Source: Parabacteroides faecis (GTDB lineage: Bacteria > Bacteroidota > Bacteroidia > Bacteroidales > Tannerellaceae). From it: 64,000 nucleotides of DNA. The stretch covers positions 1 to 64,000 of the forward strand of contig NZ_BMPB01000006.1 of NCBI RefSeq assembly GCF_014647375.1. Direction: 5' to 3'. Shown here piece by piece: positions 43,671 to 52,852 of the stretch; the first letter of the stretch is position 1, and each line of letters starts with the position of its first letter. The notes under the pieces were generated by a model that worked only from the letters and a program-made list of their open reading frames with translations, was not told the DNA's origin and did not search any database. The translations under genes were made by a program, and so were the position numbers.

Positions 43671-46607
43671 ATGAAACGATCTGTTAGTTTTATAATATCA
43701 ATACTCTTATTTCTGACGGGAGTAGTCAGTGCTTCGTCTGATTTGGAGCAGCATTTTGTTAAACCTCCTGCTGATTGTCGTCCGCATGTCCTTTGGCAAT
43801 GGCTTGGAGGAATGGTGAGCAGGGAAGGAATTACGAAAGACCTGGAAGCTATGGCAGCCCAGGGGATCGGAGGAACCATGATCATGGTTATGTCCGACCA
43901 GCAACCTTGGCCGTATGTTTTCTCATATCGAGATTATCCGGGGAAAGTGAAAGTCCTAAGTGATGAATGGTTTGATTTGATGAATTTTGCCATAGGGGAA
44001 TCCGATCGTTTAGGATTAGAGGTAAGATTATTCATTTGTACCGGTTGGAGTCATACCGGCGGACCGTGGGTCCCTGCAGAGAAGAGTCTTAAACGACTTT
44101 CATATTCAAAGAAAACGGTAGAAGGTCCTATCTCTTTTGATGCGGTTTTGGAAAAGGCTTATGTCCCTACTCCTTCATTTTCTATACCTGAATGGAATAA
44201 GGATAGACAGAAAATACCTGATCCGGGAACCTTTAATAAAGATATGCTGGTACTGGCTGTTCCGGAAACTAAACCCGGGGAAATAATAGATCCGGATAAA
44301 ATTATCGTATTAACCGATAAAATGGATGCAAATGGAAGACTCGTGTGGAATGTTCCTGAAGGTAAGTGGAATATATGGAGAATGGCACTTGTTACAGCGA
44401 ACAGTTTCAATCATCCTGCTGATATAGAAACGGTAGGGCATGAAGTAGACCGGATGGATCCGGATGCAATTCGTCTTGTGTATGATAATATAGTAGGACG
44501 GATCAATAAGGAAGCGAAACAGAAGGGGTATACTTCTTTCAGAGGATTTGAAAATGACAGTTACGAAGCCGGTTATCAGGATTTTGGAAATGACTTTATT
44601 GAAGAATTTCAGAAAAGACGAGGATATGACTGTTCTCTTTGGTTGCCGGCGTGGAAAGATAATAATATGGTCATTAAAGATCAGGAACTGACAAATCGTT
44701 TTCGTTGGGATATGCAAAGAACGATTTCCGAATTATATGCGGAAAGGTTCCATGGAAAGTTACAGCAATTGGCAGATGAAAATAATCTGGAATGGTTGTT
44801 GGAACCTTATTTTGGTATTCCTCTCGATTGGCAGTCTATTGCCGGGATATCTAAAAAGCCGGGTGTGGAATTCTGGGTAAGATCACATTTGGACCAACAC
44901 GGGAAAAGGCAAGGACCTCCGTCGGATATTATCGGTACATCAATGGAAGCATCTTCTTTATATGGGCGGAATGTAATATGGGCTGAAGCTTTTACCGCAG
45001 AACCTTATCAAAGTGCCTGGAGAAATGATCCGTGGATATTGAAAGACGAAGCGGACTATGCATTGACTAAAGGCGTAAATCAGTTTTATATACACGGATT
45101 TTACCATAATGCATTCTCTGATAAATATCAACCGGGATTCACCATGGGCTATTTTGGTACACAATATTGTCGGTATCTTACATGGTGGCCCTTTGCCGGA
45201 GCATGGCATAACTATCTTGCCCGATGTAATTATATGATGCAGGCAGGACTGCCTGTTGCCGATGCATTGGTATACCCAACTAAAATATCTTCCATGCCGA
45301 CGCTTATCGAAGGACGTTATCGTCAGGTATGTCTTACGGATGATGTTTTATTGGAAAAGTTGAGTGTTCGTGATGGCAAGCTTGTTTTGCCTCATGGCAC
45401 TGAATTTAACGCGTTGATATTGAAAGAAGGAGAACGTTTACGTCCGGAAGCATTGGCAAAAATACGGGATTTGGTTGCCCAGGGTGCCACTTTAATCGGA
45501 AATCCTCCTCCTGTTCAATCATTGAGCATGGAGAATTATCCGGAATGCGATGAGAGAATGCAACGGTTGATCTCTGAATTGTGGTTTGGTTTATCAGCAA
45601 CCTCTGCATCTGATATTCAGTTTGGAAAAGGACGTGTTCTTTCCGGAATGCCGGTAGATGCAGCAATGGAAAAAGTAATGGGACTTCCGGAGTTGTTTTT
45701 CCAATCTACAGGAGACCCTTGGGAAGTAAAAGATATGCTTTACGGGCAACGCAAACTTTCTCAGGGAGATCTTTATTTCATCAGCCATCGGGGTGGAGAA
45801 AAGGTGAAAGCGAAGGTGAACATTAAATGGAACGGACTTCAGCCTGAATGGTGGAATGCTGTTAACGGGGAGCGACGTGAGCTTACTGAGTATGATGTTT
45901 TTGACGGACGTATCATTATTCCGGTTGAAATGCTTCCTCGTGAAAGCGGATTCTTGGTTTTTACCAAACCTATTTCAGAGAAGACGGTGCGGACTCCGAA
46001 TTTTCGGAAAAAAGAGGAAGTACAACAAATTGAAGGTAAATGGAATGTTAGTTTTGATCCTCGTTGGGGAGGTCCTAAACAAGTTGTCTTCGATAAATTG
46101 CATGATTGGGCTGAAAATCCGGATAAAGGAATCAAATATTACTCTGGTATAGCGAAATACAAGATTTCATTTAATGCGGCAGATGTTTCAGCATCAATAC
46201 TAGATTTGGGTATTGTGAAAAATATGGCCCGGGTTATTTTGAATGGAAAGGAGCTAGGCATTGTCTGGTGTACGCCGTGGCAGGTGCAGGTACCACAAGG
46301 TTTACTCAAAAGTCAGGGGAATATTCTGGAAATAGAAGTTGCCAATACCTGGGCAAACAGGATGATTGGTGATGAACAATATCCTGATGATGCCGAATAT
46401 ATCAATCCTGGTACTCCAGGAGATCGCCCCGGCGGTTACGATAAGTATACGCAGGGTTATGGTCTGAAAGAATTGCCGGATTGGTTTATCAAGAATAAGC
46501 GGCGTCCGGTGAAAGATAGATATACATTTACTTCATGGAAATTCTATAATAAAGATTCGCCATTGCAGCAATCGGGACTTATCGGACCTGTTACTTTGCA
46601 GAAATAA
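43671..46607 (+). CDS. GH106-like alpha-L-rhamnosidase (PUL C)
   Basis: This 978-residue secreted enzyme has a signal peptide (FIISILLFLTGVVSASS). The start of the barrel shows the GH106 pattern PHVLWQWLGGMVSREGITKD, then LEAMAAQGIGG (about 38-68), with GLEVRLFICTGWSHTGGPWV (about 116-135). The C-terminal beta-sandwich (about 790-970) carries LGIVKNMARVILNGKELGIV, then WCTPWQVQV, like the carbohydrate-binding modules of this family. GH106 enzymes remove alpha-L-rhamnose from pectic rhamnogalacturonans or other rhamnose-containing glycans by calcium-dependent inversion. As the only enzyme of PUL C it points to a rhamnosylated substrate. Confidence 0.85.
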   Translation: MKRSVSFIISILLFLTGVVSASSDLEQHFVKPPADCRPHVLWQWLGGMVSREGITKDLEAMAAQGIGGTMIMVMSDQQPWPYVFSYRDYPGKVKVLSDEWFDLMNFAIGESDRLGLEVRLFICTGWSHTGGPWVPAEKSLKRLSYSKKTVEGPISFDAVLEKAYVPTPSFSIPEWNKDRQKIPDPGTFNKDMLVLAVPETKPGEIIDPDKIIVLTDKMDANGRLVWNVPEGKWNIWRMALVTANSFNHPADIETVGHEVDRMDPDAIRLVYDNIVGRINKEAKQKGYTSFRGFENDSYEAGYQDFGNDFIEEFQKRRGYDCSLWLPAWKDNNMVIKDQELTNRFRWDMQRTISELYAERFHGKLQQLADENNLEWLLEPYFGIPLDWQSIAGISKKPGVEFWVRSHLDQHGKRQGPPSDIIGTSMEASSLYGRNVIWAEAFTAEPYQSAWRNDPWILKDEADYALTKGVNQFYIHGFYHNAFSDKYQPGFTMGYFGTQYCRYLTWWPFAGAWHNYLARCNYMMQAGLPVADALVYPTKISSMPTLIEGRYRQVCLTDDVLLEKLSVRDGKLVLPHGTEFNALILKEGERLRPEALAKIRDLVAQGATLIGNPPPVQSLSMENYPECDERMQRLISELWFGLSATSASDIQFGKGRVLSGMPVDAAMEKVMGLPELFFQSTGDPWEVKDMLYGQRKLSQGDLYFISHRGGEKVKAKVNIKWNGLQPEWWNAVNGERRELTEYDVFDGRIIIPVEMLPRESGFLVFTKPISEKTVRTPNFRKKEEVQQIEGKWNVSFDPRWGGPKQVVFDKLHDWAENPDKGIKYYSGIAKYKISFNAADVSASILDLGIVKNMARVILNGKELGIVWCTPWQVQVPQGLLKSQGNILEIEVANTWANRMIGDEQYPDDAEYINPGTPGDRPGGYDKYTQGYGLKELPDWFIKNKRRPVKDRYTFTSWKFYNKDSPLQQSGLIGPVTLQK

Positions 46608-46624
46608 CTGAATGATTAAAAAAT

Positions 46625-46666
46625 GGGGAGTGGTTCAAAATCAATGGAGCTTACTCCCCGTTTCTT
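46625..46666 (+). terminator. PUL C terminator
   Basis: GGGGAGT (46625-46631) pairs with ACTCCCC (46653-46659), followed by a T-rich tail (GTTTCTTT), 18 nt after the GH106 stop. The 21-nt loop is large. Confidence 0.65.
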
Positions 46667-46713
46667 TGCTGTGGAAATCTGCAAATGTTATCGAGCTCCT
46701 GGTGTTTATTGAT

Positions 46714-46721
46714 TATCTTTG
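46714..46721 (+). promoter_or_regulatory. Candidate -7 box of the exonuclease gene
   Basis: TATCTTTG matches TAnnTTTG, 22 bp before the chosen ATG. Confidence 0.45.
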
Positions 46722-46742
46722 CAAAAATGATTGAAACGCTTT

Positions 46743-47291
46743 ATGGAACGCTTTGCCGCAATAGATTTTGAGACCGCCAATGGGAAACGCAGTAGTGTAT
46801 GTAGTGTCGGGGTTGTCATTGTAGAAGACAATCAGGTTATCGACCAGGCATATAGTTTGATCCGTCCGTATCCCAATTATTATACCCAGTGGACCACTGC
46901 TGTTCATGGCCTGACACCGGAAGATACAAACGAGGCTCCTGACTTTGAAGAAGTCTGGGCGAAGATAGCACCGAAGATTGCGGATCTGCCTCTGGTCGCT
47001 CATAACAGTCCTTTCGATGAAGGATGCCTGAAAGCCGCCCATATGGCCTATGAACTGGCTTATCCCAAATATCAGTTCTATTGTACCTGCCGGCTATCCC
47101 GAAAGATGTACCCTTTTCTGGTCAACCACCAGCTGCATACCGTAGCAGCCTATTGCGGTTATGACCTGACGAATCATCATCATGCGATGGCAGATGCTTA
47201 TGCCTGTGCACATATCGCTGTAGCAATGATGCGTGAGAAAGGTGCCAATACTTTGCAGGAACTATTATTGTCCTGTTCTAAAAGAAGTTGA
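46743..47291 (+). CDS. DnaQ-like 3'-5' exonuclease
   Basis: This 182-residue protein has the DEDDh exonuclease motifs: AAIDFETA (Asp8, Glu10), VAHNSPFDEGCL (about 118-129) and HHAMADAYACAHIAVAM (about 153-169) with the catalytic His and Asp. It resembles stand-alone relatives of the polymerase III epsilon subunit and should trim 3' ends of DNA or RNA in the cytosol. The open frame can be extended to a TTG at 46731, but the conserved first motif starts directly after ATG 46743 (MERFAAIDFE). It stands between PUL C and a two-component locus and seems unrelated to either. Confidence 0.9.
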   Translation: MERFAAIDFETANGKRSSVCSVGVVIVEDNQVIDQAYSLIRPYPNYYTQWTTAVHGLTPEDTNEAPDFEEVWAKIAPKIADLPLVAHNSPFDEGCLKAAHMAYELAYPKYQFYCTCRLSRKMYPFLVNHQLHTVAAYCGYDLTNHHHAMADAYACAHIAVAMMREKGANTLQELLLSCSKRS

Positions 47292-47405
47292 CAAAGGAAT
47301 ATTTGCTGTTTAGAAGGAAAAAGCTTACATTCATCAAATAAATTTTATTCTATCTCAATTTGAAGGTAGTTTTGAGAGCTTTTGATATTCTAACGTAAAT
47401 AAAAT

Positions 47406-48422
47406 ATGATGTATCGTTTACAGAAATGGATTTCACCTGTAATATTAGCTGTTATATGCCAACAAGCAATACGGTTGGTAACCGATATTTCTATAGATAA
47501 TACTTTTTGGGTTACACCTTCACAACATCTGAGAGAACTAATAATTAGTCCTCCTTTTTTTTATTTAATTGACAGGGGATTGTATCTGCTCTTTGTAAAA
47601 AGAAGTACAAATAAAAAAGGGTGGAAAGATATTGTAAAAGAATATGGGTTGGCTGCTATTTACTTTTCTATATGCATTATTATTACTGTTTTTATTATAC
47701 ATATTTTATTGAGTCTGCCGGATTACTTTAGAGATTATGTAATTGCAGTAATGGTCTGTGTACCGATTTTGTTGTTTTATTTTACATTGATACGGAATGA
47801 GTATAATAGAAGAAAGGTTGATGAGCAGAACTTTGAATTGGAAAGGGTAAAAGCTGCTCAGCTTGAAACAGAGATGAAGTTCCTGAAAGCCCAGTATCAT
47901 CCGCATTTTTTGTTTAACGCATTGAATACAATTTATTTTCTGGTAGATGAAACTAATATGGCTGCTAAAGAAGGTATCGAGCTTCTTTCGGGTTTGTTGA
48001 GATATCGGCTTTATGATGCGGAAGAACAGGTTCCGTTAGAGGATGAACTTCAATTTCTTAATACATATATCGCTTTTCAGAAACTTCGGATTGAAGAAGG
48101 AGTGAAAGTGGATTTCTCAACAGAGATAGCCGATAACCAAAGGAAAATCCATCCGTTACTCTTTCATCCGTTACTCGAAAACGCCTTCAAATATGTAAAT
48201 GGGAATTTTTATATCGGCATTCGGGTAAGTCAACAAGGTAATATGGTTATTTTCAAAATAACCAATACAATCATAAGGTATCCTGAATCCGAACAAAAGG
48301 CAGGGATAGGACTTGTTAATCTTAAACAGAGATTATCAATACTTTATCCGGGGAGACATGATTTGTCAATCAACAAAGAACAGGATTTGTTCACAGCAAC
48401 ATTAACAATAGAGATGGAATAA
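47406..48422 (+). CDS. LytS-type sensor histidine kinase
   Basis: This 338-residue inner-membrane kinase has four predicted membrane helices in the first ~130 residues, a coiled-coil linker (about 135-160) and the His_kinase domain with HPHFLFNALN (phospho-acceptor His167 of PHFLFN). The HATPase part includes HPLLENAFKYV and GIGLVNLKQRL. It lacks a recognisable periplasmic sensor domain, so the signal is probably perceived in or near the membrane. The response-regulator gene starts 1 nt after its stop. Confidence 0.94.
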   Translation: MMYRLQKWISPVILAVICQQAIRLVTDISIDNTFWVTPSQHLRELIISPPFFYLIDRGLYLLFVKRSTNKKGWKDIVKEYGLAAIYFSICIIITVFIIHILLSLPDYFRDYVIAVMVCVPILLFYFTLIRNEYNRRKVDEQNFELERVKAAQLETEMKFLKAQYHPHFLFNALNTIYFLVDETNMAAKEGIELLSGLLRYRLYDAEEQVPLEDELQFLNTYIAFQKLRIEEGVKVDFSTEIADNQRKIHPLLFHPLLENAFKYVNGNFYIGIRVSQQGNMVIFKITNTIIRYPESEQKAGIGLVNLKQRLSILYPGRHDLSINKEQDLFTATLTIEME

Positions 48423-48423
48423 G

Positions 48424-49137
48424 ATGAAGATAAAATGTGTAATAACAGACGATGAACCTTTGGCTCGTAAAGGGTTGCGGGAATATATCGAGAAAGTAGA
48501 TATTCTGGAATTAGCAGGAGAATGTAAGAATGCGATCGAATTGAATAATCTATTACAAACGACGAAGGTCGATTTATTGTTTCTTGATATTGAGATGCCG
48601 TATTTATCGGGTCTCGATTTTTTAGCTAATATGGAAAATCCGCCTCTCACTGTAATTACCTCTGCTTATGAAAAGTACGCTTTGAAAAGCTATGAATTCC
48701 ACGTGTCTGACTATTTGTTAAAACCGATTTCATTTGCGCGGTTCATGAAAGCCATAAATAACATACAAGTTACTATGGAAAAGGCAGGAAAAGAAATCGA
48801 CTCGCGTTCGTACGTTTTTGTCCGGAGCAATAAGCAACTAAAGAAAATCATATTCGAGCAGATATTGTTTATAGAGAGCATGGAAAACTATGTCATTATC
48901 AATACGCCGTCATCGAAAGATATAGTCAGTATCCCTTTAAAACAATTTGGGGTCATATTACCGCAAAGTTCATTCATGCAGGTACATCGTTCCTATATCG
49001 TTAATATCAATAAAATAGACGCTGTAACAGGTAATCAACTAAAAATAGGAGATAAGATACTTCCCATCGGGCGTAGCCAGCGTGAAGATGTGATGCGCAT
49101 ATTAGGCAGTTATATCATTTCCCCCAAAAAGGAGTAA
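48424..49137 (+). CDS. LytTR-family response regulator
   Basis: This 237-residue regulator has a receiver domain (about 1-120) with phospho-acceptor Asp55 in LLFLDIEMPYLSG and Lys at LLKPISF. A LytTR DNA-binding domain follows (about 130-235; FVRSNKQLKKIIFEQILFIE, MQVHRSYIVNINKI). It pairs with the LytS-type kinase directly upstream, and the TonB-linked receptor 112 nt downstream is the obvious candidate target. LytTR proteins bind pairs of short direct repeats. Confidence 0.95.
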   Translation: MKIKCVITDDEPLARKGLREYIEKVDILELAGECKNAIELNNLLQTTKVDLLFLDIEMPYLSGLDFLANMENPPLTVITSAYEKYALKSYEFHVSDYLLKPISFARFMKAINNIQVTMEKAGKEIDSRSYVFVRSNKQLKKIIFEQILFIESMENYVIINTPSSKDIVSIPLKQFGVILPQSSFMQVHRSYIVNINKIDAVTGNQLKIGDKILPIGRSQREDVMRILGSYIISPKKE

Positions 49138-49188
49138 AAGGAGAAAAAGTGTAGTATATCCATCGATATATGTCGTTCGTCAATATTT

Positions 49189-49220
49189 TTTGTTTTAGGC
49201 GGTTTACCGGAATAATTTTG
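49189..49220 (+). promoter_or_regulatory. Promoter of the TonB-linked receptor gene
   Basis: TTTG (49189-49192), a 20-nt spacer and TAATTTTG (49213-49220) give a complete match to the Bacteroidetes -33/-7 consensus, 30 bp before the ATG. It is the clearest promoter seen in the window. Confidence 0.65.
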
Positions 49221-49249
49221 ACCGTAAGTAACTTAAAACAAGATATATT

Positions 49250-51646
49250 ATGGTCAACAGATTCTTCTTTTCCGTTCTTCTGTTCATTTGTTTTTTCTCC
49301 CTGAACACTTACGCACAAAGTATCAGGATTTCGGGACGCATTATCGATGATAGTGGTCTGGCTATACCCAATTGTACCGTGATGCTTTACCATGAACAGG
49401 ATAGTACTTTGGTCAGTGGAGTGATTTCTGATACAAATGGATTGTTTACGGTTCATGCGAATTCAAAAAGCTCTTATCTGATCGAAATTTACATGCTGGG
49501 GTTTGAAAAAAATATCTCTTTTCTGGAAGTCAAAACCGAAAATATAGATATGGGAGATATTCGGTTAAAAGAATCTGCAGTTAGTCTGTCGGAGATAACA
49601 GTTACAGCCGCTAAAAACGAAATTGTGTTTTCTCCCGGGAAAACAATTATCAACCTGTCTTCTCCTCTTACCCAGGCAGGAAGCAATGTGTTGGATGTAT
49701 TAAAAACAATGCCGGGTGTCTTCGTTAGTGAAGACGGGACCGTATCACTGAACGGACAGAGCGGTTCGCAGATAATTGTCAATAACAAATCCACCTATTT
49801 GTCCGGAGATAATCTTATGAACTTGTTACGTTCCATGCCGGCAACCTCCGTAAGTAAAATAGAACTGATCACCCATCCTTCGGCGCAGTATGATGCAGCG
49901 GGGAATGCGGGTATTATTAATCTGCAAATGGACAGGCATTTTTTCAGAGGAACCAGCCTTGCCGTCAATTCTCGTTACACGCAAGGTAAATATGCCAGCG
50001 GTGATGTCGGTTTTAATTACGCATACCGTGATGGAAAATTGTGCCTGTTTGCTGACTATTCTTATTACACGGGTAAAGGCTACAATGATTTAAATGTTAT
50101 ACGGGAAGACCTGCATTTGGTCACTCAGGAACCGTTGGGTAAATTTATGCACCAGCATACATACAGAAAATGGAAATATGACTCTCATTATTATCGTGTA
50201 GGATTTGATTATGATGTCTCATCGAAAATCTATCTGGGAGTCTATTCCAACGGTTTTATTATGGACCGGAGGCAGGACGGGGATATCAGCTCCCGGATTG
50301 TCGAATCAGGTCATCCATTGCGGTCGGAACTGTTCACGAGTAACAGGAACAATAAATATCCCCGTTCGTATGCAGGAGGCATAAATATGTCGTACAAACC
50401 GGAGAAAGAAGTGGAATGGAATAACTATTTCGATTTTGTCTATCACAATCAGCCTGAAAATCAGTTTCAGTATGATGTTTTCAACGACTTTGTTTCAGGG
50501 CAACAAAAACAAGATACCTTGAAAGGTGATATGGGGGGGAAGATACGTATTTATGCGGGAGAAAGTAATATTAGTTTCCCGTTAGGTAAGAGCAAAGTAC
50601 GTGCCGGAGTAAAAACATCCTTTGTTTCTGTCGATAATTTTACCCTTTATCACAATCGGTCTGATAATGAATGGAAAGAAGATGTTCAGCTGAGCCGACA
50701 GTTTTCTTATAATGAGAATATAAATGCTGTTTATTTACAGCTTGAAACCCGTTTTTCAGATAGGCTATCCACACAATTAGGATTCAGGGTTGAAAATACA
50801 AATGTAAAAGGAATCTCCCAGCATTACACGCATTTGTTTCCCTCGGTAACATTAGAATATAAGCATCCAGACGGGAATGCCTTGTCTGCCCTCTATTCCA
50901 GACGTATAAACCGTCCTAACTACAATGATATGAATCCTTTTGTCTATATATTCGACAATTATATGCACGAACAAGGAAATCCGGATTTGAAACCTTCGTT
51001 GTCCGATAATATAGAACTGTCTTTTGTCTGGAAAGACAAGATGAAAGCAAGTCTTTTCCTTTTACATGTGAAAGACCCTATCAGCAAAAGTTTCCATCTG
51101 GAAGAAAACGACCGGATATTGGTTTATCCCGATAATTTATCATCCAGCTACTCATACGGATTGCGTTTAAATTCCACAGTCTTCAGTCCGGTTACCTGGT
51201 GGAAAGTGAGTGCAAATCTCTCATTGAATTATAAAAGATATAAATGGTTCTTTTTTGATAAAGAAGAAAAAGCATCCCTGTTTTCTCCTTATGCAGGTTT
51301 AAACAACCTGTTTGAATTCTCCAAAAACTGGACAGCGGAAATAAATTTATCCTATCGGGGGAAAAACGCTGACGGACAATATTCTTTTAAGCCCATGTTT
51401 ATAGCTAATGCCGGAATACGCCGGCAAATATTTAAGGGTAATGGAACCATCTCTTTAACTGTCGATGACATCTTCGAATCCAACCTGCTGAAAGGAGAAG
51501 TGAGAATGCCCGGACGGTTTTATAATAGTCGTGAAAGGGAATTGGGAAGGCTTTTTCGTCTTTCTTTCTCGTATCGACTCAGGCAGGGAAAAGAAGCCAA
51601 AGCCGCCAACCGGAAAAGATATGTAGATGAAAGTAATCGTATTTGA
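49250..51646 (+). CDS. TonB-dependent outer-membrane receptor, OMP_b-brl_3 type
   Basis: This 798-residue protein has a signal peptide (FFSVLLFICFFSLNTYAQ), a carboxypeptidase-regulatory-like domain (about 25-100; SGRIIDDSGLAIPNCTVMLY), a TonB-box-like SEITVTAAK (about 115), a plug with LDVLKTMPGVFVSEDGTVSL and VNNKSTYLSGD, and an OMP_b-brl_3 barrel with NRPNYNDMNPFVYIFDNYMH, then EQGNPDLKPS. This group is distinct from SusC and has no SusD partner here. Substrates are usually unknown; metal chelates or small peptides are possible. It follows the LytS/LytTR pair and has its own promoter. Confidence 0.9.
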   Translation: MVNRFFFSVLLFICFFSLNTYAQSIRISGRIIDDSGLAIPNCTVMLYHEQDSTLVSGVISDTNGLFTVHANSKSSYLIEIYMLGFEKNISFLEVKTENIDMGDIRLKESAVSLSEITVTAAKNEIVFSPGKTIINLSSPLTQAGSNVLDVLKTMPGVFVSEDGTVSLNGQSGSQIIVNNKSTYLSGDNLMNLLRSMPATSVSKIELITHPSAQYDAAGNAGIINLQMDRHFFRGTSLAVNSRYTQGKYASGDVGFNYAYRDGKLCLFADYSYYTGKGYNDLNVIREDLHLVTQEPLGKFMHQHTYRKWKYDSHYYRVGFDYDVSSKIYLGVYSNGFIMDRRQDGDISSRIVESGHPLRSELFTSNRNNKYPRSYAGGINMSYKPEKEVEWNNYFDFVYHNQPENQFQYDVFNDFVSGQQKQDTLKGDMGGKIRIYAGESNISFPLGKSKVRAGVKTSFVSVDNFTLYHNRSDNEWKEDVQLSRQFSYNENINAVYLQLETRFSDRLSTQLGFRVENTNVKGISQHYTHLFPSVTLEYKHPDGNALSALYSRRINRPNYNDMNPFVYIFDNYMHEQGNPDLKPSLSDNIELSFVWKDKMKASLFLLHVKDPISKSFHLEENDRILVYPDNLSSSYSYGLRLNSTVFSPVTWWKVSANLSLNYKRYKWFFFDKEEKASLFSPYAGLNNLFEFSKNWTAEINLSYRGKNADGQYSFKPMFIANAGIRRQIFKGNGTISLTVDDIFESNLLKGEVRMPGRFYNSRERELGRLFRLSFSYRLRQGKEAKAANRKRYVDESNRI

Positions 51647-51661
51647 ATGTTTCATCAAAAT

Positions 51662-52852
51662 CTATTCGGTGATCTCGGGAGACGGCTGCTGCTTTCCTGC
51701 AATTTTATCTACCACAATGGCAATCGCCCCGTCACCAGTGACATTGCACGCCGTACCGAAGCTATCCATCGCAATATAAAGTGCGATCATCAAAGCCTGT
51801 AAGGTCTCGTTGAAGCCAAGCATACTCTGTAATAATCCCAGGGCTGCCATGATCGCCCCTCCCGGAACACCCGGAGCAGCTACCATCGTTATGCCCAGCA
51901 TCATGATAAAGCCTGCCATTCCGGCAAAAGTGACCGGTTCTCCGGCCATGTACATGATTGCCATAGCGCAAGCCGTGATCTTCATCGTGCTACCGGATAG
52001 ATGGATTGTGGCACAGAGAGGCACAACAAAAATTGCAATGGTTTCCCGGACCCCGTTTTTTATCGTTTGTGCCAGTGTTACCGGTATGGTTGCCGCCGAG
52101 GACTGGGTACCCAGAGCGGTTGCGTAAGCCGGCAACATATTCTTCAGGAGCCGGAAAGGATTTCTGCCGCTGATACCTCCCGCAACAGAAAACTGGATGA
52201 TTAAAAGCACTACGTGGAGAACGAATATGACGATGATCACTTTCAAGAACATCGCTATGATACTCATTACCTGTCCGCTAACCGTCATATTCAGGAAAAT
52301 ACCGAAGATATGCAAAGGTAGAAGCGGTATGATCACAGCCTCGATCAGTATCGTTATGATCTTTTGAAAGTCGTTGAATGCATCCCGTAGGGTATTGCCG
52401 TTGATATAAGAAAGCCCGAGGCCGATCGTAAACGACAGGAGCAAAGCCGTCATTACATCCATCAGGGGAGGCATCGCCACAGTGAAATAAGGTGTCAGCA
52501 TGAAATCTTCCGGATTATCCATTGCCGTCAGTTCTGCATTGGCAGGCAGGATATGGGGAAAGATGGCAGAGCTGCTGAAAAAAGTAAAGAATCCGGAAAA
52601 GATAGTAGAGCCGTAAGCGATCAGGGCCGTAATAGCCAGCAGTTTTCCGGCCCCTTTACCCAGGTCTCCGATAGCAGGTGTTACCAGTCCCAGGATGATA
52701 AGGGGGATGGAGAACGAAAGGAAGTTCCCGAACAACGAGTTGAAGGTTACAAAGATACGTGCGATGCCATTCGGTAAAAACTGGCCGAATAAAACACCGG
52801 CAGCGATGGCAATAATGACTCTAGTCAGTAGCGATACTTTCAGCTTTTTCAT
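51662..52852 (-). CDS. Dicarboxylate/amino acid:cation symporter (SDF family)
   Basis: This 396-residue inner-membrane protein matches the glutamate-transporter-like SDF/DAACS family: opening VSLLTRVIIAIAAGVLFGQF, the serine-rich hairpin GTQSSAATIPVTL (about 245-257) and the substrate/cation site DSFGTACNVTGDGAIAIVV (about 366-384). It should import an amino acid or C4-dicarboxylate with Na+ or H+; serine/threonine (SstT-like) or glutamate are options. Its start overlaps the 3' end of the upstream antiporter gene by 32 nt, so the two are one transcription unit. Confidence 0.9.
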   Translation of the reverse strand: MKKLKVSLLTRVIIAIAAGVLFGQFLPNGIARIFVTFNSLFGNFLSFSIPLIILGLVTPAIGDLGKGAGKLLAITALIAYGSTIFSGFFTFFSSSAIFPHILPANAELTAMDNPEDFMLTPYFTVAMPPLMDVMTALLLSFTIGLGLSYINGNTLRDAFNDFQKIITILIEAVIIPLLPLHIFGIFLNMTVSGQVMSIIAMFLKVIIVIFVLHVVLLIIQFSVAGGISGRNPFRLLKNMLPAYATALGTQSSAATIPVTLAQTIKNGVRETIAIFVVPLCATIHLSGSTMKITACAMAIMYMAGEPVTFAGMAGFIMMLGITMVAAPGVPGGAIMAALGLLQSMLGFNETLQALMIALYIAMDSFGTACNVTGDGAIAIVVDKIAGKQQPSPEITE

